Origin: Candidatus Acidulodesulfobacterium acidiphilum
Lineage (GTDB): Bacteria > SZUA-79 > Acidulodesulfobacterales > Acidulodesulfobacteraceae
Length of the DNA: 64,000 nt
NCBI GenBank assembly: GCA_008534395.1
Contig: SHMQ01000009.1
Span: 22,387 to 86,386, forward strand
Reading direction: 5' to 3'
Below, piece after piece: positions 56,404 to 64,000 of the stretch; within the stretch, counting starts at the first letter, position 1, and the number at the start of each line of letters is the position of its first letter. Below the pieces are notes generated by a model. It searched no databases. It was not told the origin of the DNA and worked only from the letters and a program-made list of their open reading frames with translations. A program made the translations under genes and the position numbers.

Positions 56404-58575
56404 TTATCCCTCTACTTTATTCCTTCCGAAATCTTTTGCCTTATATAAATTATCGTCTGCAATTTTTAGCAGACTGCTTAACATTTCGTCCGGATCGTTA
56501 TTTTTTCCGGCTATTTCTATATTTTTATCGGATAGCAACTGTTTTATATCCGAAACTCCTACGGATATGGTAATATTCAAATTTAAATTTTCTTTCGGAG
56601 TATAAATTTTATTTTCTATATAAACCCTTAATTTTTCCATTAAATTCATAGCTTTTTCTTTACTTGTATCCGGTAAAACTACTACGAACTCATCCCCGCC
56701 GTATCTTGTTATTATGTCCTGTTTTCTGAGTAAAACGCTTTTTAAATCGTTGGTAAATTCGACCAGCATTGCGTCCCCTATATTGTGTCCGTAATTATCG
56801 TTTATATTTTTAAACTTATCGATGTCCAATATAGCGCAGGAAAGATTCGTCGAATTTCTTGCAGCCCTGACTATTTCTCTTTTTACGAACTCGTACATAA
56901 ATCTTCTGTTATGTATGCCAGTTAAAGAATCGGTAAGCGCAAGCTCCCTGTTCGTCTCTATTAATATCAGCTTAGCAAAAACCGGAGACGCTATGTTTAT
57001 TATCTCTTTTATCAAGTCGATAATTTCTTGGGTAAAGAAATGCTTATCTTCGGAATCTATAGAAATAGTGCCGGCAATTTCATCGCTTATTTTTAACGGA
57101 AAACACGTATAACTGCCGGCAGTACCTTTAAATTCGCAATTATCTACGGTATCGTTCAGATTATTATTTTTTCCATTTTTTAAAAGTTTGCAGTTCGACA
57201 GATAATCTTCGTATTCTATATTTGCGGTTTTCAGTATAATTTTATCCGCATTTTCGGAATTGTCCGTCTCCGGCGGCGAACCTTTTTTTCTGTCGTAAAT
57301 CAAAGATGTGACTGTTTTTTTATTAACGGTATCGAACATGTTGATATGAAGAGAATCAGGTAGTCCGCCGCCAGGTTTTTTTATTGAACAAAGACCTTCC
57401 GCAAAAGTTTTGACGGCATATTCAAGGGTAAAAACTATAGATAACTTATACGATAAATCGTTTAACAAGCTAAGCTTCTTTATTATAAAGTTGTTCTCCT
57501 TTTGTTTTTCAATTATGGTATTATTTAAAACAGTTATAGCTTTAGCAAATTCGTAAAATTCATTTTCCTTATTTTTATATTTTGCCTCAAGGCCTAATTC
57601 TTTAGGATTATTAGGATCTATACTTTCTATGTTTTTCAAAAGATCGTAGAAAGGTTTTGAAAATCTTTTGCTTATGAAAACAAAAATCAGTATAGTTAAA
57701 ATATATAACGCTATAAAAAAAATTATAGACGTATAAAGCTTAGAAAGATGCCTGAGCCATGCATATTGCTTTATGCCGACACCAAATATCCCTATAATTT
57801 TACCGCCGTAATTTTTTATAGGTACGTTATATATATAAAAAGGCGTGCCGTCCACGTTTATCGATGTATAAACGCTTATACCTTTTTTTAAAACCAAAAG
57901 CTGTTTTTTTGTTGCCATCTGCGACAAACCTTCATATTTATTATTTTTAACAAAAGAAATAGCAGACCTTTCGGAACCGTAATAAATACCGATATTTGAA
58001 GGTATATGTTTTTTTATTCGGATATTTTTTAAATAATCGCTGGTGACGTGTCTGTTTAGAATAATCAAATAACCGTTATTTTTATGCAGCAGACGATAAA
58101 TCACGGTAATATTTATGAGCCTGTCTGATTTATCTCTGGCGAAGCCCATAAATATGTAACGGTTTTTTGTAAGTATTATTCTTTTCAATTTGCCGTAATA
58201 TTGCCTTGATGCTTTAACTTTTTCGGAATATTTCTTGTATTTAAATTTTTTAATATAATCTATTTTACCGTTTTTTATTTTTACAAAGACTATACTGGAT
58301 ATTTTTTTAGAATCGGCTGTTTTTTGTATAAATCTGAAATTAAAATTATGAGCTACAATCTCGTTGGCTTTTTCAAGCATATAATTTTTTTCGCTTAAAA
58401 AGGCCATAGTTACGGACATCAAGTTCGATTTTAGCTCTTCTTTTAATGATTTCCGGCTGTATAAGGCAATATAGTGAATGGCTATGAATATTCCTACCGA
58501 AAAAATAATAATATTCGACAGGATAAAGAGGAAATAAATTTTAAATTTTATAGAATTAAGATTTATTTTCGGCAT
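56404..58575 (-). CDS. membrane diguanylate cyclase with extracytoplasmic sensor and GAF-like domain
   Basis: This 723-residue protein makes c-di-GMP from two GTP. One helix (about 12-36) leads into a Cache-like periplasmic domain (about 40-275), and a second helix lies at 280-301. A HAMP-like linker (about 302-360) and a GAF-like domain (about 370-535) follow. The GGDEF domain (about 545-723) contains the active site GGDEF (626-630), and the inhibitory-site RxxD is present as RKQD (617-620), five residues before it. Both activity and product inhibition are therefore expected. No EAL or HD-GYP domain is attached. The signal sensed is unknown. Confidence 0.9.
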   Translation of the reverse strand: MPKINLNSIKFKIYFLFILSNIIIFSVGIFIAIHYIALYSRKSLKEELKSNLMSVTMAFLSEKNYMLEKANEIVAHNFNFRFIQKTADSKKISSIVFVKIKNGKIDYIKKFKYKKYSEKVKASRQYYGKLKRIILTKNRYIFMGFARDKSDRLINITVIYRLLHKNNGYLIILNRHVTSDYLKNIRIKKHIPSNIGIYYGSERSAISFVKNNKYEGLSQMATKKQLLVLKKGISVYTSINVDGTPFYIYNVPIKNYGGKIIGIFGVGIKQYAWLRHLSKLYTSIIFFIALYILTILIFVFISKRFSKPFYDLLKNIESIDPNNPKELGLEAKYKNKENEFYEFAKAITVLNNTIIEKQKENNFIIKKLSLLNDLSYKLSIVFTLEYAVKTFAEGLCSIKKPGGGLPDSLHINMFDTVNKKTVTSLIYDRKKGSPPETDNSENADKIILKTANIEYEDYLSNCKLLKNGKNNNLNDTVDNCEFKGTAGSYTCFPLKISDEIAGTISIDSEDKHFFTQEIIDLIKEIINIASPVFAKLILIETNRELALTDSLTGIHNRRFMYEFVKREIVRAARNSTNLSCAILDIDKFKNINDNYGHNIGDAMLVEFTNDLKSVLLRKQDIITRYGGDEFVVVLPDTSKEKAMNLMEKLRVYIENKIYTPKENLNLNITISVGVSDIKQLLSDKNIEIAGKNNDPDEMLSSLLKIADDNLYKAKDFGRNKVEG

Positions 58576-58621
58576 TTTTTCTTTTTTTTTAATATACCTC
58601 TATTATTTAGTATATAACTAC

Positions 58622-58657
58622 ATTTGCGCAATTTCAACGAATCGAAGTTATGCAAAT
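58622..58657. other. imperfect dyad downstream of atpE
   Basis: ATTTGCGCAATTTC and GAAGTTATGCAAAT form a 14-bp dyad with three mismatches and an 8-bp loop. On the plus strand it is followed by CCCTTTTTTA, a terminator shape, but no plus-strand gene lies upstream. On the minus strand there is no T run. It sits between atpE and the GGDEF gene; a regulatory or terminator role is only a guess. Confidence 0.3.
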
Positions 58658-58699
58658 CCCTTTTTTATAAAGAAAAAATGCCGCAAACTAAATATTATT

Positions 58700-59089
58700 C
58701 TATTTCAAGAAAATACCTTTGAAAGGATTTGCATAAAAAAGAATAAACGTAATCAGCAAGGCATAAAGCGCTAATGATTCCATAATAGCCATACCGGTTA
58801 TCATCCAGACGATTAATTTTTTTTCCATGCCCGGATTTCTTCCTATTGATTCAAGCGCCCCTCTTACCGCGTTACCCATGCCTACGCCTGCGCCGATAAC
58901 GCCTAGTCCTATAGCCAACCCTCCGCCAAGCGCAGAAAGGCCAAAAAATAAGCTTTTAGAAAATAATACGGAATTATTCGCCGCATGCTGCTGAACGGGC
59001 GCAGTTGCGGCTATGGCTTTCGCCGCAAAACATTTTACGCCGTAAACGGAAACAGATAAAAAAGTAAGAATAAAAACGAGATATTTCAT
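58700..59089 (-). CDS. atpE: F0F1 ATP synthase subunit c, with signal-peptide-like N-terminus
   Basis: Subunit c forms the rotor ring. The 129-residue protein is about 45 residues longer than typical because of an N-terminal hydrophobic leader (residues 3-24), as known for the c subunit of Aquifex. Two helices follow: LSALGGGLAIGLGVIGAGVGMG (51-72) and ITGMAIMESLALYALLITF, with the ion-binding Glu104. The loop GRNPG (83-87) is the family R-x-P turn. The position of the Gln used by sodium enzymes is Met71, so proton coupling is more likely. The F1 genes are not in this window. Confidence 0.93.
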   Translation of the reverse strand: MKYLVFILTFLSVSVYGVKCFAAKAIAATAPVQQHAANNSVLFSKSLFFGLSALGGGLAIGLGVIGAGVGMGNAVRGALESIGRNPGMEKKLIVWMITGMAIMESLALYALLITFILFYANPFKGIFLK

Positions 59090-59155
59090 AATTTAAAACC
59101 CTCCGGTTTAATTTTATAATTTTTAAAAATTTAATTTTATTTTATAAATTGAATT

Positions 59156-59812
59156 CTAATGTTCTTCTTCTAACGACAGCGCAATATATATAATTGCAAG
59201 CAGGTAAAACACGAACGCCTGCATTAAATCGGTAAATATCTGCATATACATCATAATTGCCGGAATTGCCCATGGAAGAAGGAACAGCAAAACGGTAACC
59301 ATAAATTCTTCCGCAAAAATATTTGCGAATAAACGCAGAGCATGTGAAAAAGGACGGGATAATGCCGACATAATTTCGATTATTATCATTATCGGCGCAA
59401 TTATTAAAAGAGGTCCTAAAAATTTTTTTATGTATTTAGCTTTATGTTTTTTAATGCCTACCGCGTGAGATAGAAAGAAAACTATTAAAGCCAGCGTCGC
59501 AGTGGTATCTATAGTCGCCGTAGGCGAAGTAAAGCCTGGGATAGAACCTATTAAATTTGAAAAAAGGATAAACACCGAAAACGATGCAATTAACGGCAAA
59601 TATACCGCTCCTTCTTCACCTATGATTTCTTTTAAAAAATATTCCGTCATTATATAAATAAGCTCAAAAAAGCTCTGTAAACCTCCCGGCACGACCTTAA
59701 GACTTCTTCCTGCAATAAATGCAACTATCAGTAAGCCCGCCATAACTATGACGGTCATAGTCCAGTAAACCGGTATGCCCTGTATGTTAATTAATATTGG
59801 AGCTTTTAACAT
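59156..59812 (-). CDS. atpB: F0F1 ATP synthase subunit a
   Basis: Subunit a forms the ion half-channels beside the c-ring. The 218-residue protein has five to six membrane helices and the essential Arg160 in SHALRLFANIFAEE. NLIGSIPGFTSPT is in the middle, as in the family. It lies between the two small membrane proteins and atpE. Confidence 0.94.
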   Translation of the reverse strand: MLKAPILINIQGIPVYWTMTVIVMAGLLIVAFIAGRSLKVVPGGLQSFFELIYIMTEYFLKEIIGEEGAVYLPLIASFSVFILFSNLIGSIPGFTSPTATIDTTATLALIVFFLSHAVGIKKHKAKYIKKFLGPLLIIAPIMIIIEIMSALSRPFSHALRLFANIFAEEFMVTVLLFLLPWAIPAIMMYMQIFTDLMQAFVFYLLAIIYIALSLEEEH

Positions 59813-59852
59813 ATTTTTTACTATTATTTATTATAGTTTATTTAAAAAAGAT

Positions 59853-60248
59853 TTATTCTTCTGCCCAATAATTAAGGTTATGTTTGAAAGAAATCCACAA
59901 CAGCGATACGGAAATAGGGGTTATAGTAATTCCTACGGCTATTAAAACAAAATTAAGTTTAAAAAATTTATTTAATATTATAAAAAAAACCGATATTATG
60001 AGCAAGTCTTTTATCAGATTTAAGTTTAATTTAAAAGAATTAATTTTTTTAATATTTTTAAAAATATATAATGTTGTATCGACAAATAAAAAAAATGAAA
60101 TTATAAATCCTGCAAATATATCCGCAATTCCGTCGATTTTAGCTAAAAACACCTTTATTATCAGCGACGTTATTAACGAAATAACAGTGCCGTAAATAAA
60201 GGTTTTCGATATAATCTGAAATTTTAAAGATTTTTTAAGGTTTTTCAT
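59853..60248 (-). CDS. small membrane protein in the AtpI position
   Basis: This 131-residue protein has four predicted helices (about residues 16-34, 40-58, 80-95 and 98-116). Size, topology and position directly before atpB fit the AtpI/ATP synthase I family, which is poorly conserved in sequence. It overlaps the upstream 71-residue gene by 14 bp. No catalytic motif is visible. Confidence 0.6.
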   Translation of the reverse strand: MKNLKKSLKFQIISKTFIYGTVISLITSLIIKVFLAKIDGIADIFAGFIISFFLFVDTTLYIFKNIKKINSFKLNLNLIKDLLIISVFFIILNKFFKLNFVLIAVGITITPISVSLLWISFKHNLNYWAEE

Positions 60249-60450
60249 TAAGTTCTCTTTTAACCGCTTTATATATTTCGTAAATTCCTGCTATAAATCC
60301 TAAAGCAGAAAATATAATCAGAAAAAGATATTTAAAATTAAGATATTTATCTATTTCTATTCCTATAAAGACGCCTATTAAAACCGATATAATTATGTTT
60401 AAACCAAGCGAACTCATTCTTGCAATCTGTTTTATAAATTCTTTGTCCAT
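60235..60450 (-). CDS. AtpZ/AtpQ-like small membrane protein of the ATP synthase operon
   Basis: The 71-residue protein has two helices (about 15-35 and 40-60) and the pattern IIISVLIGVFIGIEIDKYLN...GFIAGIYEIYKAVK. It matches the small F0F1-associated (AtpZ) family, which is thought to help ATP synthase assembly or ion supply. It is the first gene of the F0 set. No ribosome site is seen before its ATG, and a strong hairpin ends only 9 bp upstream. Confidence 0.75.
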   Translation of the reverse strand: MDKEFIKQIARMSSLGLNIIISVLIGVFIGIEIDKYLNFKYLFLIIFSALGFIAGIYEIYKAVKRELNEKP

Positions 60451-60459
60451 AATAATAAA

Positions 60460-60537
60460 AAGGCATTTACCGTATTATAATTATATCATTTATATCATTT
60501 ATTACGATATAAAATATATTAATACGGCAAATGCCTT
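60460..60537 (-). terminator. hairpin terminator of the Rieske/cytochrome b operon
   Basis: Two 18-bp arms, AAGGCATTTACCGTATTA (60460-60477) and TAATACGGCAAATGCCTT (60520-60537), are complementary with one mismatch. The loop is 42 bp and AT-rich. On the minus strand the hairpin ends in CCTTTTTATTATT, a run of five U. It lies after the membrane cytochrome c stop codon and just before the first ATP synthase gene. Confidence 0.75.
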
Positions 60538-60559
60538 AGAAAAACTGCCTTATGTTAAA

Positions 60560-62092
60560 TTATTTCTTAACGGCTTTTTTTGTTTTTTTCGCTTTAGCCG
60601 GTTTTGCGGCATTAGACGGAGTTCCCCATGGCAAAGATGCAGGAGGAGCCCATTTTTTATGTTCTTTTGCTAAATGCTGATTATAGGCTATGATATTTAA
60701 CGAATTTAAATAATGTATAACTGTTTTCGCCTCGGCAGTGGTAATAGGGCATCCGTTAGTATCTTTCATTTGATGAATAACTAGATGTTCCCAAGGCCCG
60801 TATGCTTTTCCGTTATACCTTTCGACTCTGTTTAACGTATGACATATAACGCACTTATCGTGTAAAAGACCAAACCCTTTTTTAACCGGCCATGGATAAA
60901 CAATCGGCGGTACATATTTGGTTCCGTTCAGGTTCATGGTCTGATAAATAATCCTGTTTGTACCCCTTGCGGCAATTTTCATATATCCCATGACGGGAAC
61001 GTTAACCGCTACGCATAATCCAGCTAATATTAAAAAAATTTGAGGAAATTTAGAAATATTCCCAAATTTAAAATTAGGCGTCAGGTCTTTTAAATAATAG
61101 CCGAGAACTAAAAAACCGGTAACAAACAATCCTGCCAGCGACAGATATTTTACAGGCTGCATGTTTCCTAATACGCCCATACTTAAAGGCAGCATTCCAA
61201 AACCTAAAGAAACGAGACCGACTATTATAAGAAATATAATTAAACCGACCGAAACCGTAGGTTTATTTTTATCTCTTCCGTTAATAAGTTTCCAGAGCAT
61301 GTATATATACTGTAATACCAATGATGCTCCAAGCGTACCTAGAAATGTGTACATGATCCACTGATATTTTCCGAGCATTATCCTGTTAAAACCGTGACTC
61401 GACGTTGCCCTGAAATGTTTAAACCAGCCGAAATACACTATGGGATACGTAACCAGAAACATAACGGTTATAATACTGGCAAACGAACCTAACCAATCGT
61501 AAAATTCTTTGTCTTCCTGTTTAGAAGATATTATATATCTTATTCCCGCCCATATAGCAAGCAGCGCTCCGGCAAGGGCAAAAATTTCGATATTTTTTTC
61601 TATAATCATAAGCAGAACCATAGGCGTCCTTATAGCCGTCTGAGGTGTCGGTCCCATTGTATAGCTTTCCGAAATCGTATAAAAAACGTCTGAAGCAAAA
61701 CCCGCCAAAAACGCAATTATGCCGATAAATAGATTCCAACCCTGATGTTTTCCCTGGCCTTTTCTATCAAAGCCTACATAATATAAGGCTCCGAAAACAA
61801 GAAACACAAGCAAAAAATCCATCGATAACGCTATTACTCCGGGCTGTAATTTATTAATTAGTATCCAAAAATTTGGAATTCCATTTCTTAGAAGGCTTAA
61901 GAAGTAAAAATAAATTATAGTCTGTATCGTACCTATAACTAAGGCGCACATTATCAGCGGCTTAGCAAGCCTGAAATATCTGTCCTCTTTTTTAAATATC
62001 CCTATATACTGGGATATAAAGGCAATCGCCATAAAGCCGAGCGCGAGCCTGTTTATAAATAGATTTATTATATCTATAACACCTAAATTCAT
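60560..62092 (-). CDS. multi-helix membrane protein with C-terminal cytochrome c domain
   Basis: This 510-residue protein has about nine to ten membrane helices over residues 10-375. A monohaem cytochrome c domain follows, with the haem-binding motif CVICH (414-418) and a possible distal Met442. The tail is Lys/Ala rich (490-510). It comes right after cytochrome b and the Rieske protein, where a cytochrome c1 would be expected. The helical part recalls cytochrome bd subunit I in general layout, but I see no GRQPW motif and no clear haem-b histidine set. I do not recognise a named family; its role as the c-type cytochrome subunit is inferred from position. Confidence 0.75.
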   Translation of the reverse strand: MNLGVIDIINLFINRLALGFMAIAFISQYIGIFKKEDRYFRLAKPLIMCALVIGTIQTIIYFYFLSLLRNGIPNFWILINKLQPGVIALSMDFLLVFLVFGALYYVGFDRKGQGKHQGWNLFIGIIAFLAGFASDVFYTISESYTMGPTPQTAIRTPMVLLMIIEKNIEIFALAGALLAIWAGIRYIISSKQEDKEFYDWLGSFASIITVMFLVTYPIVYFGWFKHFRATSSHGFNRIMLGKYQWIMYTFLGTLGASLVLQYIYMLWKLINGRDKNKPTVSVGLIIFLIIVGLVSLGFGMLPLSMGVLGNMQPVKYLSLAGLFVTGFLVLGYYLKDLTPNFKFGNISKFPQIFLILAGLCVAVNVPVMGYMKIAARGTNRIIYQTMNLNGTKYVPPIVYPWPVKKGFGLLHDKCVICHTLNRVERYNGKAYGPWEHLVIHQMKDTNGCPITTAEAKTVIHYLNSLNIIAYNQHLAKEHKKWAPPASLPWGTPSNAAKPAKAKKTKKAVKK

Positions 62093-62113
62093 CGTATTTA
62101 CTCCTCTTTTTAT

Positions 62114-63220
62114 TTATACGGTAGCAGGCGCTTTTGGTTCGCCGCCGATTAATGTTAAGTAAACTAACAAAAGGAGAAACAAAATCCCAAGTACTGTTGC
62201 CGCAGGTCTTTTAAATGGACTTCTTTCGTGCCCCCTGTCTATAAAAGGCAATGCAAAGAGTATCGCAAAACCTAACGATGGAACAAGAAATGTGGAAAAT
62301 ATTATAAGTCCGTGACCGGGGAAATATTTAAGAAGTTCCTCGTTTGCCAAGAAATACCAGTCGGCTTCCGGCGCAAAATTTAAAGCAAGAGGTCTGTACA
62401 TAGGCCCTATAGCCGCTCCGTAATAAACGGCGAGGAAATAAATCACGGCAAATACTCCCAGCGCTACAATCATGTCTTTAAACAGTTGGTCAGGAAAAAA
62501 TGGAACGGTTGCATCCGCATGTTTCCATTTGTTAACATCGTCGTCGGGCAATTTGCTGTTTTTGTATTCCAGCGCCATACCCTGCTCTCCTGTCTTCCTA
62601 ACAAGGAAAATATGAATCGGTATGAACATAATAACTACTATAGGTAAAAGCCAAACGTGAATAGCAAATATATGCTGCATAGTTAAAACCGACGTTTCGG
62701 TTCCGCCTTTTACTAAAATCCTTATAAAACCTCCAATGAGCGGAACATGGGATGCTACGTTATCTAAAACGTTTATCGTCCACCACGAATTTTCGTTTCC
62801 TACGAGCATATATCCGGTCAAACCAAGTATAACTACGACTGAAAATAAAACCATTCCTGCAACCCACTGCATTTCTCTAGGTTTTTTATAAGAACCTGAA
62901 AAATAAACCCTAGACATATGCACCAGAAGGATGAAAATCATAGTAAATGCACCCCATAAGTGGATGCCTAGCACGATATTACCCATTAGAACATGATGCT
63001 TTAAAAAATAAGTGGAGTTTCTTGCCATGGGAAAATACGGCACGTAATAAAACAAAAGGAACATTCCCGTTACTACCTGAATTATGAAAAGAAAAGCGAG
63101 CAAACTGCCGAAAGTATATGCCCAACCGCCCCTAGCAGGTATTCTTTCGCCGTTAAACTCGTTTATTAGTTCGGTGAGACCAATTCTTTCGTCAAACCAT
63201 TCCTGAATTTTTTTAAACAT
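62114..63220 (-). CDS. cytochrome b of a Rieske/cytochrome b complex, b6-like
   Basis: This 368-residue protein carries the two b haems of a quinol:cytochrome c oxidoreductase. Haem ligands are His87/His101 and His188/His203. The 14 residues between the second pair match cytochrome b6 rather than mitochondrial-type cytochrome b (13). N-terminal four-helix and C-terminal subunit IV-like parts are fused in one chain, with about eight helices in all. The quinol-oxidation motif reads PEADWYF (284-290), not PEWY. It starts inside the Rieske stop codon (TGATG). Confidence 0.92.
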   Translation of the reverse strand: MFKKIQEWFDERIGLTELINEFNGERIPARGGWAYTFGSLLAFLFIIQVVTGMFLLFYYVPYFPMARNSTYFLKHHVLMGNIVLGIHLWGAFTMIFILLVHMSRVYFSGSYKKPREMQWVAGMVLFSVVVILGLTGYMLVGNENSWWTINVLDNVASHVPLIGGFIRILVKGGTETSVLTMQHIFAIHVWLLPIVVIMFIPIHIFLVRKTGEQGMALEYKNSKLPDDDVNKWKHADATVPFFPDQLFKDMIVALGVFAVIYFLAVYYGAAIGPMYRPLALNFAPEADWYFLANEELLKYFPGHGLIIFSTFLVPSLGFAILFALPFIDRGHERSPFKRPAATVLGILFLLLLVYLTLIGGEPKAPATV

Positions 63221-63741
63221 CAGATCCCCCTATCCTTTGGATTATCGATAAACTTATTTTGAATTAAAACTTTGCCGCTATTTACTTTATGAACCCATTG
63301 ATATAAAGGTCTTGGAGGCGGACCGCCCACTACTTTGCCGAGAACGTTAAACATACCGCCGTGACATGGGCATAAGAATTTTTGTCTTGCGGCTATCCAG
63401 TGAAGAGGACATCCTAAATGCGTACATTGATTTGAAAAAAAATAAAGTTTTCCGGTTATGTCTTTAACTACTACAACCTGCCTAGGAAGCGTGTTTATTG
63501 TCCACCCTTCTTTAACTCTGAAATAAACAGGAACAAACTTTGGCGTTAAGGGCTCGATTTTTTTTAAGTCGTCGATTTTTCCTAGTTCAGCCCATACTAT
63601 GTCTCTTTTTTTGAACAATGGACTTAAAATTTCGCCAAGTATAGGTATTGCAACGGCAACGCCTATTACGGCCGAAATTAATCCGATTACAACGGTCATA
63701 AAAGTTCGCCTTGACGGCGAATCTTCCGAACTTTTAGTCAT
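63220..63741 (-). CDS. Rieske iron-sulfur protein
   Basis: The Rieske protein takes an electron from quinol at cytochrome b. The 173-residue protein has a twin-arginine signal-anchor (SRRTFM, residues 10-15, then a helix 17-38). The 2Fe-2S ligands are in CTHLGC (106-111) and CPCHGG (124-129). These include the two Cys and two His ligands and the second Cys pair used as a disulfide. It is the first gene of its operon and overlaps the cytochrome b start. Confidence 0.95.
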   Translation of the reverse strand: MTKSSEDSPSRRTFMTVVIGLISAVIGVAVAIPILGEILSPLFKKRDIVWAELGKIDDLKKIEPLTPKFVPVYFRVKEGWTINTLPRQVVVVKDITGKLYFFSNQCTHLGCPLHWIAARQKFLCPCHGGMFNVLGKVVGGPPPRPLYQWVHKVNSGKVLIQNKFIDNPKDRGI

Positions 63742-63995
63742 TTTACCCCCCTTATTAAAATAATTTATTTAATTATGCATATGGTTTTAACCCTTAAAAT
63801 CTGCGGTATTTTTTAAACTCTAAATATAATTTTTTATCACTTAAGAAGCAAAAAGTCAATATATTTTTTTCCAAATGTTAATAACTTTTAAAATGTCTAT
63901 ATATAAATAACTTTTAATTTGTCTATTCCTTAACTAAAAATAATAATAAAATAGCGGATAACACCACTAACGCAAATTAAGGAGGTTATCCGCTT
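63742..63995. promoter_or_regulatory. upstream region of the Rieske operon with a possible insertion-sequence end
   Basis: The left part is the likely promoter of the Rieske operon; no clear boxes were found. From 63880 the sequence AATAACTTTTAAAATGTCTA repeats 26 bp later as AATAACTTTTAATTTGTCTA. This pattern of short repeats before a start codon recalls the ends of IS21-type elements. A perfect 10-bp stem, AGCGGATAAC (63953-63962) and GTTATCCGCT (63985-63994), follows and encloses the ribosome site. Confidence 0.4.
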
Positions 63996-64000
63996 ATGAA
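63996..64000 (+). CDS. start of an unidentified plus-strand gene cut by the window edge
   Basis: An ATG at 63996-63998 has a strong ribosome site (AAGGAGG, 63979-63985) ten bases before it. Only five bases are in the window, so nothing can be said about the product. The ribosome site lies in the loop and closing base of a 10-bp hairpin whose stem ends one base before the ATG. Confidence 0.5.

Noticed and set aside
58700..59089. Sodium-dependent ATP synthase
   Set aside because: The second-helix Glu-Ser and Tyr are suggestive, but the first-helix Gln ligand is replaced by Met71, so the sodium site is incomplete.
60560..62092. Cytochrome bd oxidase subunit I
   Set aside because: General helix layout is similar, but no GRQPW motif or complete haem-ligand set was seen, and a cytochrome c domain is attached.

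Overview
The window is AT-rich (roughly one-third G+C by eye), densely coding and almost entirely on the minus strand. It looks like a core chromosomal segment of a Gram-negative bacterium. Evidence for an outer membrane is strong: lipid A and Kdo genes (lpxA, lpxB, lpxD, lpxI, msbA, waaA), BamA, a Skp/OmpH protein, Lol exporter genes, apolipoprotein N-acyltransferase and a LapB-type LPS regulator. Gene content and order (RF2 frameshift, lpxI instead of lpxH, DgkA-PAP2 fusion, split F0 operon, Rieske/cytochrome b6-like operon) suggest a low-GC lineage near the former Deltaproteobacteria, possibly Acidulodesulfobacterales/Sva0485. That placement is recall plus inference; a 16S or marker-gene tree would decide it.

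Layout by region. 0-7.3 kb: LapA-LapB-like TPR protein, rsfS, nadD, proA, proB, obgE, rpmA, rplU. 7.4-20.9 kb: an envelope cluster read lolC-lolD-bamA-skp-lpxD-fabZ-lpxA-lpxI-lpxB-msbA-waaA. 21-30.8 kb: lysS, prfB (with a programmed +1 frameshift), lnt, mazG, a DgkA-PAP2 fusion, ybeY, pgpH-like and phoH. 31-33.7 kb: an L,D-transpeptidase on the plus strand, convergent with murJ. 33.8-46.2 kb: a branched-chain amino-acid supercluster ilvD-ilvB-ilvN-ilvC-[psd-pssA]-leuA-leuC-leuD-leuB-asd, with the two phosphatidylethanolamine genes inside it. 46.3-56.4 kb: a DUF465 protein, tsaB, rseP, pheT, then dprA, a ComF-like phosphoribosyltransferase and a divergent UvrD-type helicase, which together separate pheT from pheS. 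56.4-58.6 kb: a membrane diguanylate cyclase. 58.7-60.5 kb: F0 genes atpE, atpB and two small membrane proteins. 60.6-63.7 kb: a Rieske/cytochrome b/membrane cytochrome c operon. The right edge holds a new plus-strand start inside a hairpin, behind a short direct repeat that may be the end of an insertion sequence.

The intergenic DNA carries at least two related families of palindromic repeats. Family A is five copies of an 86-89 bp imperfect palindrome with GGTGTCAGATT-type ends and flanking A/T runs. Family B has the core GCCAGAATTGAATTCTGGC, as single copies and as tandem arrays with 37-bp and 38-bp periods. Both look like REP/MITE-type elements and several sit inside operons. No tRNA, rRNA, CRISPR array or complete insertion sequence was seen.

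The least ordinary protein-coding feature is the dprA/phosphoribosyltransferase/helicase group between pheS and pheT. The helicase has a 280-residue N-terminal region that, by eye, resembles an HFCD-type flavoprotein fold. The 510-residue membrane cytochrome c in the quinol oxidoreductase operon and the LapA-LapB fusion are the next most interesting.
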